28,705 nucleotides of DNA from Reticulitermes lucifugus (Eukaryota > Arthropoda > Insecta > Blattodea > Rhinotermitidae): positions 9,992 through 38,696 of the forward strand of contig JAKCWW010001862.1 of assembly GCA_026260175.1 (NCBI GenBank). Direction: 5' to 3'. Below the pieces are notes generated by a model, which saw only the letters and a program-made list of their open reading frames with translations, was not told the DNA's origin and made no database searches. Positions 1 through 8,735 of the stretch are shown piece by piece; the stretch's first letter is position 1; each line of letters opens with the position of its first letter. The position numbers and the translations under genes were made by a program.

Positions 1-59
1 CGATCCTAGTAAGCGAGCGGCCGAAGACCCACACCTTAGACCGCACGGCCACTGGGATC
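1..59 (-). mobile_element. tRNA-derived SINE, family A, cut by window edge
   Basis: Read on the minus strand, this starts with gatcccagtggccg, then a tRNA A-box-like segment (tggccgtgcggtctaagg) and ggccgctcgctt, the same head as the SINE at 23366-23614. The head resembles a tRNA-Leu/Ser 5' half. The 5' end of the element lies near position 59. The B box, body and A-rich tail would lie beyond position 1, outside the window. Confidence 0.8.
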
Positions 60-565
60 GGCCCTATTACTATTAGGCCTTACAAATATTCTTGTGCCCT
101 TCATTAACAAACACTAGGGTCCTACAAACCTATAAAATAAATAATTAAGGTATGGTGGGGCGAAGCAGATCTAGAATACTCTGAAGTTTGGCTGCACTAC
201 GCGATTACTCTCTGCTTTGTTACAGTTATAAATTTTGTACTGAACGTCAAAGCAGGGTGTAGACATCACTGCGAACATACACGTGCACACTGTCCTATAA
301 AACAAGCAGCTGGGTGAGCAGGTAGAAGGGAAGGTATGTAACTGATTAGGACTCTTCAGGGACCTCTCATTTACCTCCTCTCTCACATGAATAAAAACAA
401 ACTTTAAAACAAAGTCCAACTCTAAAATGACGAAACTGTTATTTCAACCATGAATTGACGACCCACGTCCACTTGCCTTTGTCGTTTATCCTTGCAGGCC
501 CTTATAGTTTGAGAAAACATTTTTGGATATCAATATATGCATATAGTACATATACACTTTAGGCA
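60..565. other. Intergenic or intronic, nothing recognised
   Basis: AT-rich single-copy-looking sequence. The only open frame (171-419, minus, 82 codons) has no recognisable domain and looks like chance. Confidence 0.6.
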
Positions 566-607
566 AAGACCCACACAGGGTTATAACGCCATACGAAGAA
601 GAAGAAA
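566..607 (+). repeat. Possible 5'-truncated LINE/SINE 3' tail
   Basis: The stretch gttataacgccatacgaaga, running on into further GAA units, resembles the terminal motif of the family A SINEs in this window (ctgttgcgcca followed by an A-rich tail at 1031-1052). Only the tail is visible, so a chance match is possible. Confidence 0.3.
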
Positions 608-811
608 TACATATAGACTTAGGCAGTATACAGCGCCTATATTATTATTATTTGAATTGCATTATTATTTAAACGTGGCAACTGTCCTTCCGCTAGATGC
701 ACTTCGGCGGCTAATGTCATCAATAGGGATGGTGGTGTATTCAATGGAAAGTCTGTTTTGATTAACGATTTCTAAGATTTATATATTTTTACTCAGTAAT
801 TGGGAAATATT

Positions 812-1052
812 CGCGCTCTAAGGCGTGGGTCTGCGACCGCTCGCTTGCTGGGGTTGCGGGTTCGAATCCTGCCGGGTGCATGGATATCTGTCTCTTGTGA
901 GTGTTGTGTTTTGTCAGGTGGAGTTCTCTGCGCAGGGCTGATCACTCGTCCAGAGGAGTCCTACCGACTGTGGTGTATCTGAGTGTGATCGTGAAGCCTG
1001 AAAAATGAGGAGGCTTTGGCGTACTAGGGGCTGTTGCGCCATGGAAAAGAAA
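812..1052 (+). mobile_element. tRNA-derived SINE, family A, 5' truncated
   Basis: Non-autonomous retroposon copied by a partner LINE's machinery. The head starts inside the A box (gctctaaggcgtgggtctg) and keeps a good polymerase III B box, ggttcgaatcc, at 859-869. The body shares long stretches with the copy at 23366-23614, including gtctcttgtgagtgttgtg, gggctgatcactcg and ccagaggag. It ends in ctgttgcgccatgg plus an A-rich run at 1043-1052. About 20 bp of the 5' head is missing relative to the fuller copy, so the A box is incomplete. The short ORF through it (800-982) is not a gene. Confidence 0.9.
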
Positions 1053-2355
1053 TTGGGAACCCTTATACGGATTTTACGCTGTAGTTCGGTCACTGACGTT
1101 CTGTGAATTGTGGCTTTAATTTATTTAGGATACTTGTAATTGACTGGATTATATTTTGTACCTTCTTTCTGATTTTTATCCTCTGTTAAGTAAGTAATTG
1201 TGCAGTATTTCTGTGTTTTGTTATTGCTGCATTCCAGTGTTGATTTAGCGATTGGCGCGGCGTTGCTGAGCCTGCATGTCGATGAACTGAACTGAATGTA
1301 ACTGAACTATCAGTACATTCAGGAAAAAATAATCTCTCTTAAAAATTTTTAGTTCAACAAATGTAATATTATTAATGCTCTTACTAGATGTGATTTCTTA
1401 TTATCTCTTTTCTCTTCTCGTTTGTTGTTTGTTGTTTGTATATTTTTCTTCTGTTCGTGTGCTGTCTCTGTAATTGGCCATATGGCTGTTGTGCCAGAAC
1501 ATTATTTTGGGTTATGACGTCGTGTAGCGATATAGCTTAAAAGCTCAATTAAAAGATACAGTGCAATCTCGGATGAGAAAGCTGTATATAACTGTGCTGT
1601 CCTCTGAAAAAAAGGAGGCAGCAGCTTTTAGCGAAACAGTGATAACCACCTAAGAGACTGTACGGTGTCGTATCCTAGAAAACTGTAATCTAAATCTTTA
1701 ATGATATGAAAACATCATACCTCATTCACCTTCTCCTTGCTGACCCGTTTCTCCGTAACAAAATGTTGAAACTGGTATAAATCTTGGTAGCTTTACCTGC
1801 TGAGGTCGCGGTTACGAAATCCCACAAATATGGTGTGTCTTTTTCGTGCTATGTAATGGACTGGAATAAAATAACCACGTCCGTACAGAAAAAGTTAATT
1901 ATAATTTAGCGCTGAACCGCAATTTTGTTGCATATTACATTATTTGCAGCACAATATGTGCCACTCGAAATGTAAATATCAATGCATAGGGAAAGAAACA
2001 CGCATTAATCAAGCTGCATATTAAATGAAACAATAAAAACCAAACATATTTGCACGATAAATGAACGCTTGCAGTACATTTTAACGCATTTATAAATCAG
2101 CAAATATAATTTAGCATTAATTAGGATCTAATCATTTGTGCATAAACTTCAACTCTTAATAAATACGTAGTGCACGTGTGGAACACCAATACCGCAAAAT
2201 GCGTCATAATTTTGATTTTATCCCCTCCTAGACACTCCGTCTTCCGCTTGAAAAGTGGGATTCTTTCTGATTCTTCGTATTCCAAAAGTAGTCCAAAACT
2301 TCCATAATGTTCTGCCCCCTTATGTATTCCATTCTCCCTCACTCCCCCTGGCGCT
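1053..2355. other. AT-rich, no gene seen
   Basis: No coding signal. A T-rich run lies around 1395-1450. A degenerate B-box-like stretch, gcggttacgaaatccc, lies near 1808-1823 and could be an old SINE remnant, but nothing around it supports that. The open frame at 2121-2342 on the minus strand has no recognisable domain. Confidence 0.55.
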
Positions 2356-2356
2356 A

Positions 2357-2399
2357 CTTTTTTTTCTTGTTTTTCTCCTCCTCCTCCTCCACCTCCTGC
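2357..2399 (+). repeat. Pyrimidine tract with (CTC)n microsatellite
   Basis: A T-rich run passes into ctcctcctcctcctccacct. It generates a leucine/phenylalanine-rich reading frame (2255-2446), which is an artefact of the simple sequence. Confidence 0.85.
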
Positions 2400-2656
2400 T
2401 GGTAGTGACCATTAAAATACCTTCATATATCTCATTTGTTCAATAGGTTCATGCTACTTTCTCCTGTTATTTTCTAGGTTTCTTACTACCGATAATCTAA
2501 CAATGTTTTCTTAAAATAATGTTTAATTCCTCACTATAGATGCAGTATTCCTAGTCATGTCTAAACACTTTCTTGTATAGCTACATTCGACTTTCCTACT
2601 TTATTTGTCAATTTCCAGTCAATGGCCACATTCATGTTAGCGATTTACCTTCCAAA

Positions 2657-2689
2657 TTTAACATTCTGTCTTGTCTTTTACAGGTAAGT
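2657..2689 (+). promoter_or_regulatory. Candidate recursive splice (ratchet) site
   Basis: A branch-point-like TTTAAC (2657-2662) is followed by a pyrimidine-rich tract and a 3' splice acceptor, ttttacag, ending at 2683. This is joined without a gap to a full-consensus 5' donor, gtaagt (2684-2689). Abutting acceptor and donor, (Y)nNCAG|GTAAGT, is the consensus of ratchet points, where long fly introns are removed in steps through a zero-length exon. No exon is visible nearby. If functional, the window lies in a long plus-strand intron. A 9-base match (cag plus gtaagt) is not rare enough by itself to exclude chance. Confidence 0.4.
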
Positions 2690-3455
2690 GGCAACCCTGA
2701 TGTGGCTGTGTTCTTGTTTTTGAACTTGGTGAGTTGAAAAACATTCATTTTAATGGAGTACGTGATCAGCTTGTGGTTCTCACACAACCATTTAACAGCG
2801 TGCCAGACACTGTACCACGATTGGCGCCGACTGAGATTTCGGCTGGCATCAGTTATTAGACATTTCGTCTATCATAACATCTGTAGCCATTTGGTACTTC
2901 AAACCTCCGCCAAGTCACAGTCTATTTGTACGAGAATTTATTTTGATGGTTTATATTTGCGTTATGAACACCGGAAAAGCGGAGAAGTAAACCTCAGCGT
3001 CACACTTCTTTCCCAATTCCCCGTATTAAATATTACTTTCATTCGAGAAATGTATAAAATCAGATGTAAGAAGTTTCAGTAGCCAAAACAATGCCATTTG
3101 CGTCGCTATGTAAATAACGCCCTGCAAATCAGTAGCGCGCTTTGCTGAGCAAAAGGAAGATGCTACATTACTTTCGTGAGGCAGTACTGTGGCAAAGACT
3201 GCACTGACGTGGTTTGTTGTGGGTAAGCAACTACACTGTGAAATTGGCAGCAAACCACCTCTCATGAATTGGATAATACAGAAGCAACAATTGAAAGTAT
3301 TAGGATGCTTAATATGATATAGGAAGCTGATATACTCGTACATATTGCTGGCGCCATACCAATATTTTGTTGTTCATAATTCATTGCGTGAAATTTGTTT
3401 GGTACTGCGACATTTCGGAAGTTGGATCTATGTGCGAAATATTATTAGGTAAAAA
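2690..3455. other. Unassigned sequence with an unrecognised 109-codon ORF
   Basis: The longest frame is 2753-3082 on the plus strand, 109 aa from ATG. It has no recognisable domain, signal peptide or membrane segment and no repeat homology I can name. A frame on the minus strand (3026-3343) overlaps it only at the edge and is equally anonymous. Frames of this length are expected by chance in 28 kb. I do not call a gene here. Confidence 0.5.
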
Positions 3456-3750
3456 GTGTACTCACACAAATGACCTTGTTCAACTTAATATGTGACAGTG
3501 GATCAACCACAGTCACAAACACAGACCCTTAAAGTTTACTCAGACAAAGGACCTTGTTCAATTTAATACTGAATATTGTATCAGCCGTAGTCACAAATCC
3601 TTGAAGTATATTCAGAGGACCTTTCTGAACTAAGTATTGAATAACTGATCAACTATAGTCACAAATCCTTAACGTGGGTCAATTTTCAGAACAGTGACTT
3701 CGTTCAATTAATATGATAGAATTGATTACCCATAATCACAAAACTTTAAA
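3456..3750 (+). repeat. Degenerate tandem repeat, ~74-bp unit, four copies
   Basis: Four head-to-tail units start near 3456, 3534, 3605 and 3674, with lengths of about 78, 71, 69 and 77 bp. Each begins with a variant of gtttactcag, passes through gaccttgttcaa or a variant of it, then atcaac...agtcacaaa, and ends in ccttaaa or similar. Units differ by many substitutions and small indels, so this is an old minisatellite-like array. No coding frame follows the unit. Confidence 0.85.
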
Positions 3751-4797
3751 GAACCTGATGTAAGTAAGAGTATTCTGATCTCGTGCGTATGCGTATGTCA
3801 AAAGAACACCGAATTTTGAGAATAACAGTATAAAATGCATTATGCCTCTGTGTCGATAATTTAATGGTACAGTTATCTTACAACTTAACAACATAAAGAT
3901 CATTTTTCTTACCTTTCTTTTCCGGAAAACATTAAGACGTAGGTAAAATCTTTAAGAAAGTCGCCTTGTTTGCATGAGTCACTTGGTCCACCCACTGTGT
4001 AATATATAGCGGAGAGCCTATTTTACACGCAGATCCTGTGACCAAATGACTTTGTCTGCCTCAAAGCAGCATTTCCCACTGTCAAAATGCATTGAAAGCA
4101 TACCAGTGCGAACTGAAATTGTTTGAGTGCAAATTTACCTTTTCTAGCAATACTGTACTTTCACTGTACAAAACAATTTTTTTCTAGAAAAACATATTTT
4201 CAAAATCCCACCCGTTTATATTGTACGTTTATTATACAAACGAGTTTCCAATAAAAACACAACTGGAAATTATTTTTCGTCCTTTTTTAAAAATTACTGA
4301 AGATGATACTTTAAATATGAAAATTGAATGGATAAAGATAAAAACTCTCCGCCACGCTAAGCATATAATATTAATTGTTCTGATAAATTAGTTTCGTGCA
4401 CAGAACTGCTAGACTTGTCATTTGTGAAAGAACATTAAAACTGAGGCACAGTTCTTATAGTGGGAGATTGTAAGGGTAGTGAAGTTGTTACAAATTTTTT
4501 GTCCACTGCATGGGAGGAATGACAGCACAGTCTGTAAATAATGCAATGAACATTGGTTCTGATATCTCGAAGAGACACCAGTGTTGCGAGTTATATTAAT
4601 TCTGGGTAACGATGATAAGAAATACCTCAGGCACTTAAGCAAGACGTAACATATGACACTGTTAGACCTTCAGGTGTAATGCGTCTTGGCTTTATGTGGA
4701 AGCATAAGTAAACATAAGGAGAGTTGGAGACTTGGAATTAACTTCGTAAAGGATTGCCGATTTCCACAGAAGAATTACTTCTGTCAGCTCTTGAATG
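3751..4797. other. AT-rich, nothing recognised
   Basis: No repeat family, coding signal or RNA gene recognised. The frame at 4418-4642 (minus) is anonymous and short. Confidence 0.55.
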
Positions 4798-4873
4798 TAC
4801 ATTGGGCTAATGGTGTTTGAGGCACACTGAAATGTACGTACATTGGGTGCATGGTGTTAGACTGAAATGTGTG
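4798..4873 (+). repeat. Imperfect tandem duplication, ~41 and ~35 bp
   Basis: Both units start tacattggg, continue to atggtgtt and end in actgaaatgt. The second unit has lost about six bases in the middle. Confidence 0.7.
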
Positions 4874-4962
4874 AACTTGAATCTTTGAAACTGAGGTTCA
4901 AAAGTTGAAAAGTTTAAAGAGGTACACCTCACAGGTTATTGATCAGATTAACAGCTTCTTTT

Positions 4963-5240
4963 GGCCGTGCCATGGCTCAGGCGGTTAGTCGCCGGCCTCT
5001 CACCGCGGATGCCCAGGTTCCATCCCGGGTCAGTCCATGTGGGATTTATGGTGGACAAAGTGGCATTGGGACAGGTTTTTCCCCGTGTACTTCGGTTTTC
5101 CCTTGTCAATTTCGTTCCAACGGTGCTCCATCACAAGGAAAAACGAAAAAAAATCATCTTCATCACAGGGTTGCACAATAAGCCTCAAGGCTGCGGTGCG
5201 TCCGTACCATCTGCTTCGGGGCCCTTCAGCACAAAAAAAA
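4963..5240 (+). mobile_element. tRNA-derived SINE, family B
   Basis: Polymerase III-type head with A box tggctcaggcgg (4973-4984) and a slightly decayed B box, ggttccatccc (5016-5026). A body of about 200 bp follows, containing ggtttttcccc, cttcggttttccc and gcacaataagcctcaaggc, then an A tail at 5233-5240. It is a near full-length match to the copy at 13856-14135, which shows both to be the same family. Flanking target-site duplications are not clear. The overlapping frames (4939-5293) are translations of the SINE, not genes. Confidence 0.93.
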
Positions 5241-6120
5241 TCTTTTTGTTAAGTATCGGTAAAAAAGCCTACCTACTTCACGATGTTACCTAATTCATTA
5301 AATTCGATTTAAACTTTATAATAATCTTCACAAAATTTAGGCCACTACGTAGAGTGAAATAAAATTATCGGTAATATATCGCCGTCCGAGGTGGCTCCTT
5401 TTTTTGTAACCCACGGCTTCCGAGAGAGATTTTACCTGACCTCACATCTTAAGCTTTTCATAGATGGAAAGGTGCACAGATACTTCTGATTCTCGAGGGC
5501 AAGAGAGTCCTGTCGGGGTTTAACTTATTACTTCAGTGTTGGGGTTGTTGAAGTACAGACACCGATCTTACAAGCACTAACGGATTGTCTTATGATTTTA
5601 TTGTGTGATTTCTATACACACGGGAAAATTTATATGCATACACATAAAACACACGTGGGATATAGAGCCTTGTGCCTACTGCCCACTGCTTATGACTGAT
5701 TACCGTGTAATAATTATCATCCACTGTGGCTCAGCCTGTCAAAAATTCTGATCTCTCGCCGATTACCGAGTCCCTGACTAACTGGTCACTCCTTGGTCTT
5801 ATTACTTCTTCAAATCGTATAATTTCTGTCCACAGTCCATGACTGATTCAGACTCCTTTGCTGATTATTGAGAGACTGTCCTGATTACTCTGCCGTCGTA
5901 TCATCTATTCATGCTTTAGAGTGACATCTCTGGCAAGGCTGCCTTCAACTTCATGGATTTTCGGGCAAGGAAAGCGTGTCTGTTGTGGTTGTGGCTGACC
6001 AGTTCTTGGGGAACATTACGTAAATTCCGTTAGTTAAGTTTAATTACGTTTTCTGTTGGGAGAAAAAGCGCCGACAGAGTAAAACTGTAGAAGTCAGACA
6101 TTGCTTTGGTTCAAATGTTA
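5241..6120. other. No gene or named repeat seen
   Basis: AT-rich sequence with a few GC-richer patches (for example around 5385-5530), but no assignable family. Confidence 0.5.
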
Positions 6121-6203
6121 AACCATAAATTTGTCAAAGCAAAATTTTTCTCCTCAGCGAAACCATAAATTTGTCAAAGCAAAATTTTGATCCAGAGCGA
6201 AAC
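6121..6203 (+). repeat. Two-copy tandem repeat, 40-bp period
   Basis: aaccataaatttgtcaaagc, followed by aaaattttt or aaaattttg, occurs at 6121 and again at 6161. The first ~28 bases are identical and the ends differ slightly (ctcctcagcga against atccagagcga). Confidence 0.95.
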
Positions 6204-6377
6204 TTCCAAAAGATCTCGTTTCTCGCACGAATGCCATAGATGTTACGACAGGAGAGAAAATAAGTGAAATCCGGGAGGGTCGATGGTTTCTATCCGATGT
6301 AGGGTGCGAATACCTCTTCAGAGATGAGGATTTGCGCTCTCAGCATCCTCAGAGTTTAGAATATTTCCTTTTTCTCA

Positions 6378-6425
6378 TGCTGAGGGGTGGTCTGACTGGG
6401 ATTTGAACCCAATCAGTGTTTGGCT
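6378..6425 (-). repeat. Isolated tRNA-like B box, probable SINE remnant
   Basis: On the minus strand, 6399-6409 reads ggttcaaatcc, a consensus polymerase III B box, with flanking complementary bases (ttgggttcaaatccca) like a T-arm. No convincing A box or cloverleaf lies 5' of it, so it is not an intact tRNA gene. Confidence 0.45.
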
Positions 6426-7280
6426 AGAATATATAGAAGTTTTTGTATGGAATGAATATAGTAAAACACAAAAATAATTTTTTTCTCCAATACAGCCAAT
6501 AGTTCATAAAGATGCAGTCCCTCTTCCTATGCACGACATCAGGAAGACGCCTGCGGAGTGGAAGTAAGGCTCTACTAATCCCTCACTGTGTGCTCGACTG
6601 TTGTACAGTCTTGTTACCCACTTATGTGCTTAGTAATACGTTCAGTTAAGAAGTACTTCAAACACATTTTATTAATATAAGCAGTATACTAATAATTTTC
6701 AACACGTTTCTGTAACCTCCTGGCAGCAGAACGCCTGAAGAGTCAACATGTGTAATTCCGAAGCCCACCGCTGGATATTTAAAAGAATCCAGTTACGAAT
6801 TCTTGCTACATTTCATTAGCGCAGAACACCTTGCCTTGTATATACTTAATTCTACGCCCAACCCCAATAATAAGCTCTTGTTGACACATATTTAACTCAG
6901 ACAAGGTAGGCCTACCTGTAATTTAAATTCAGCTGCAGGTACCGAAATACATGAAAATTTTCGTACCTTAGTACCAAATCTAACTAAAATTGTCAGGCCT
7001 GTCAGGCCTGTCATCCTTATTGCACCGTCACCTTCCTAGAAGACTTAAATGAGATATTTACTTACATGCCTAGAATTCTCTAGACAGTCCATCGATTCTA
7101 GTTTCCTTTGTATTTTTTAAATATTTACTTAGTTGCGATGTTGTTGAAATTTGCATTATTTCGGTTGTTTTTCGGACGAACGTCATACTTATTAACTATA
7201 CCCAGACGAGAATAGAATACTTCTTTTCCGTGTAGCCATCTTTTAAACAAATTTTTAAAGACAAAGGTAAAGTTCACCGT

Positions 7281-7483
7281 ATAACCAGGTATAGCTCTAC
7301 TCTTTCTTTAACCCCGGTGGTAGATGGGGGTGGTTGACGCCACGTCCATACCGTTTTACCCCCGAGAATGACCCGGTGCCGATAATGTAGGAGGCTGGTG
7401 GGCCCCAGGACCGTTCGGGATGGGTGCGGAAAATCTTGCCCCACCGGCATTCGATCATCGAAATGTCCAGCCCGTAGCGAGTC
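7281..7483 (-). mobile_element. Degraded tRNA-derived SINE, family C
   Basis: Minus-strand element. The head near 7483 contains a decayed B-box region (gatcgaatgccgg at about 7446-7458). The body has ggcccaccagcctcctac and gacccggtgccg-type GC-rich segments on the plus strand. The tail end at 7281-7294 carries aggtatagctctac. That motif also occurs at 17121-17134 and, diverged, at 28657-28671, linking three fragments to one family. The overall pattern, with an internal acccccgagaatgacccggt on the plus strand, matches an insect SINE I recall, without a name I can vouch for. The two overlapping ORFs (7274-7536, minus) are artefacts. Confidence 0.7.
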
Positions 7484-7489
7484 GAAAAA

Positions 7490-8009
7490 ATTTTTATGAT
7501 TGTAAATATCAAATAGAACCAAAAATTTCCAAACAAAAATGGTATGCTTAACTGCTGGATATCAGGTGCTTCCAGATGTTCATGTTTTCAAAATCTGTAG
7601 TGAAAAGCAGCGTGTGAATTTTAATTTTTTTCAGTAATTCGGTGTCCCTGATTTACTACTGCATTGCCCCTTTTAGCGCGAATCTATTTATGCAGTTTGG
7701 TAGTATCGGGCGATGGGATAATTACATCTAACTGATGAAAACATACAGGCTTTAGTTATACTTGTCATCACTACCGCAAGAGCAGTCATATCAAAAGAAC
7801 TGATTTGTTCGAATGAAATGAATCCTAGATTCATGATGTGAACACTCATCCGAGATAGCAATAAATGCAAACACAAATAACGTGAATTTCTGCCATGTTT
7901 TCGAGTGCTTATGACATTAGAAATGCTTGAATGGATTACGTGCGATGTTCGGTTCTTTTCTTCCATTTACTGAATTATGTTGTTATGCTCGTATAATTGC
8001 ACTCTGTAG
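7490..8009. other. Nothing recognised
   Basis: AT-rich. The minus-strand frame 7688-7966 (92 aa) has no recognisable motif. Confidence 0.5.
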
Positions 8010-8312
8010 ACACATCGTCAGTGAGATGGGCAGGACATACAGAATGTATGAGGGAGACGAAAGGTGCATGCAGGGTTTTGCCGGGGGAGTCTGAGGGAAC
8101 GAGACCACTTGAAAGATATAGGTGTAGATGGGATGAAAAAATTACAATGGATCTTGAAGTGGGATGGGGGCATGGACTGGATTGATCTGGCTTAGGATAG
8201 AGACAGGTGGTGGGCTGCTGTGAATGCGGTAGTGAACTTTCGGATTCCATAAAATGCTGGGAATTTTTGACTAGCTGAGGACCTGTTAGCTTCTCAAGAA
8301 GGATATATACAC
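8010..8312 (+). pseudogene. 3' end of a decayed LINE ORF2
   Basis: The plus-strand frame starting near 8022 reads RWAGHTECM, then GESEGTRPLE, RCRWDEKI and [17 protein letters not shown]. After an in-frame stop it reads [18 protein letters not shown]. This is the C-terminal tail typical of insect non-LTR retrotransposon ORF2 proteins (RWAGH..RM, G+P.G.RPLGRP..RW, DRDRWR..VN). The stops after WIDLA and FRIP and the absence of the endonuclease and reverse transcriptase regions upstream show a 5'-truncated dead copy. The overlapping minus frame (7975-8337) is a shadow. A related terminus lies at 24890-25000 and an RT piece at 14171-14436. Confidence 0.85.
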
Positions 8313-8639
8313 ACGTCGTCTTTTGCTGTAGACGCAAGTAGATAGTGTAATGAGTCAGTAAAATTAACGAATCTCACAAGAAGAGGTAGTTATTTTCTCC
8401 ATGTCTTATGAGACAATACATTTTCCACTTAAGAGCATATGCGATTCACTGCAAGAGAGTAATTTTCATTGCATGGCCAATATAAGATGTATGAGGTATG
8501 CGTGTAGTTGTGCAAGAGTTTTTCACCTTGCATTTATTTATGAACTAATAATGCAATGGGTATATCAGATTATATAGTTCCCAATAGTAGAATGATTAGT
8601 CAGTAGTGTGCTATGATAGATATGGAAGGCCTGATCTGA
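8313..8639. other. Nothing recognised
   Basis: AT-rich, no repeat family or coding signal identified. Confidence 0.5.
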
Positions 8640-8735
8640 GGTGCAATCTGGTATTTGACTGGCTGGATTGAGGAAAACCACGAAAAACGCCAATCAGGAC
8701 CGTAGATGTCCCGGCTGGAATCCACACAGAGCACC
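8640..8735 (-). repeat. Degraded SINE fragment
   Basis: On the minus strand a decayed B-box-like ggattccagccggg (8711-8724) is followed by acatctacggtcctgatt and then tcgtggttttcctcaatcca. This order is typical of arthropod tRNA-derived SINE bodies. A second fragment with the shared gaaaaccac motif is at 13165-13220. No A box is preserved. Confidence 0.5.

Noticed and set aside
2255..2446. Leucine-rich membrane peptide
   Set aside because: The hydrophobic run comes from a T-rich/CTC simple sequence.
2753..3082. 109-codon open frame as a gene or exon
   Set aside because: No recognisable domain, no splice or promoter context, and within chance length for this much AT-rich DNA.
3456..3750. CRISPR-like array
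   Set aside because: Units are contiguous and all parts of the unit are repeated, with no unique spacers, in a eukaryotic repeat landscape.
7975..8337. 120-codon minus-strand frame
   Set aside because: It is the antisense shadow of the plus-strand LINE ORF2 terminus at 8010-8312.
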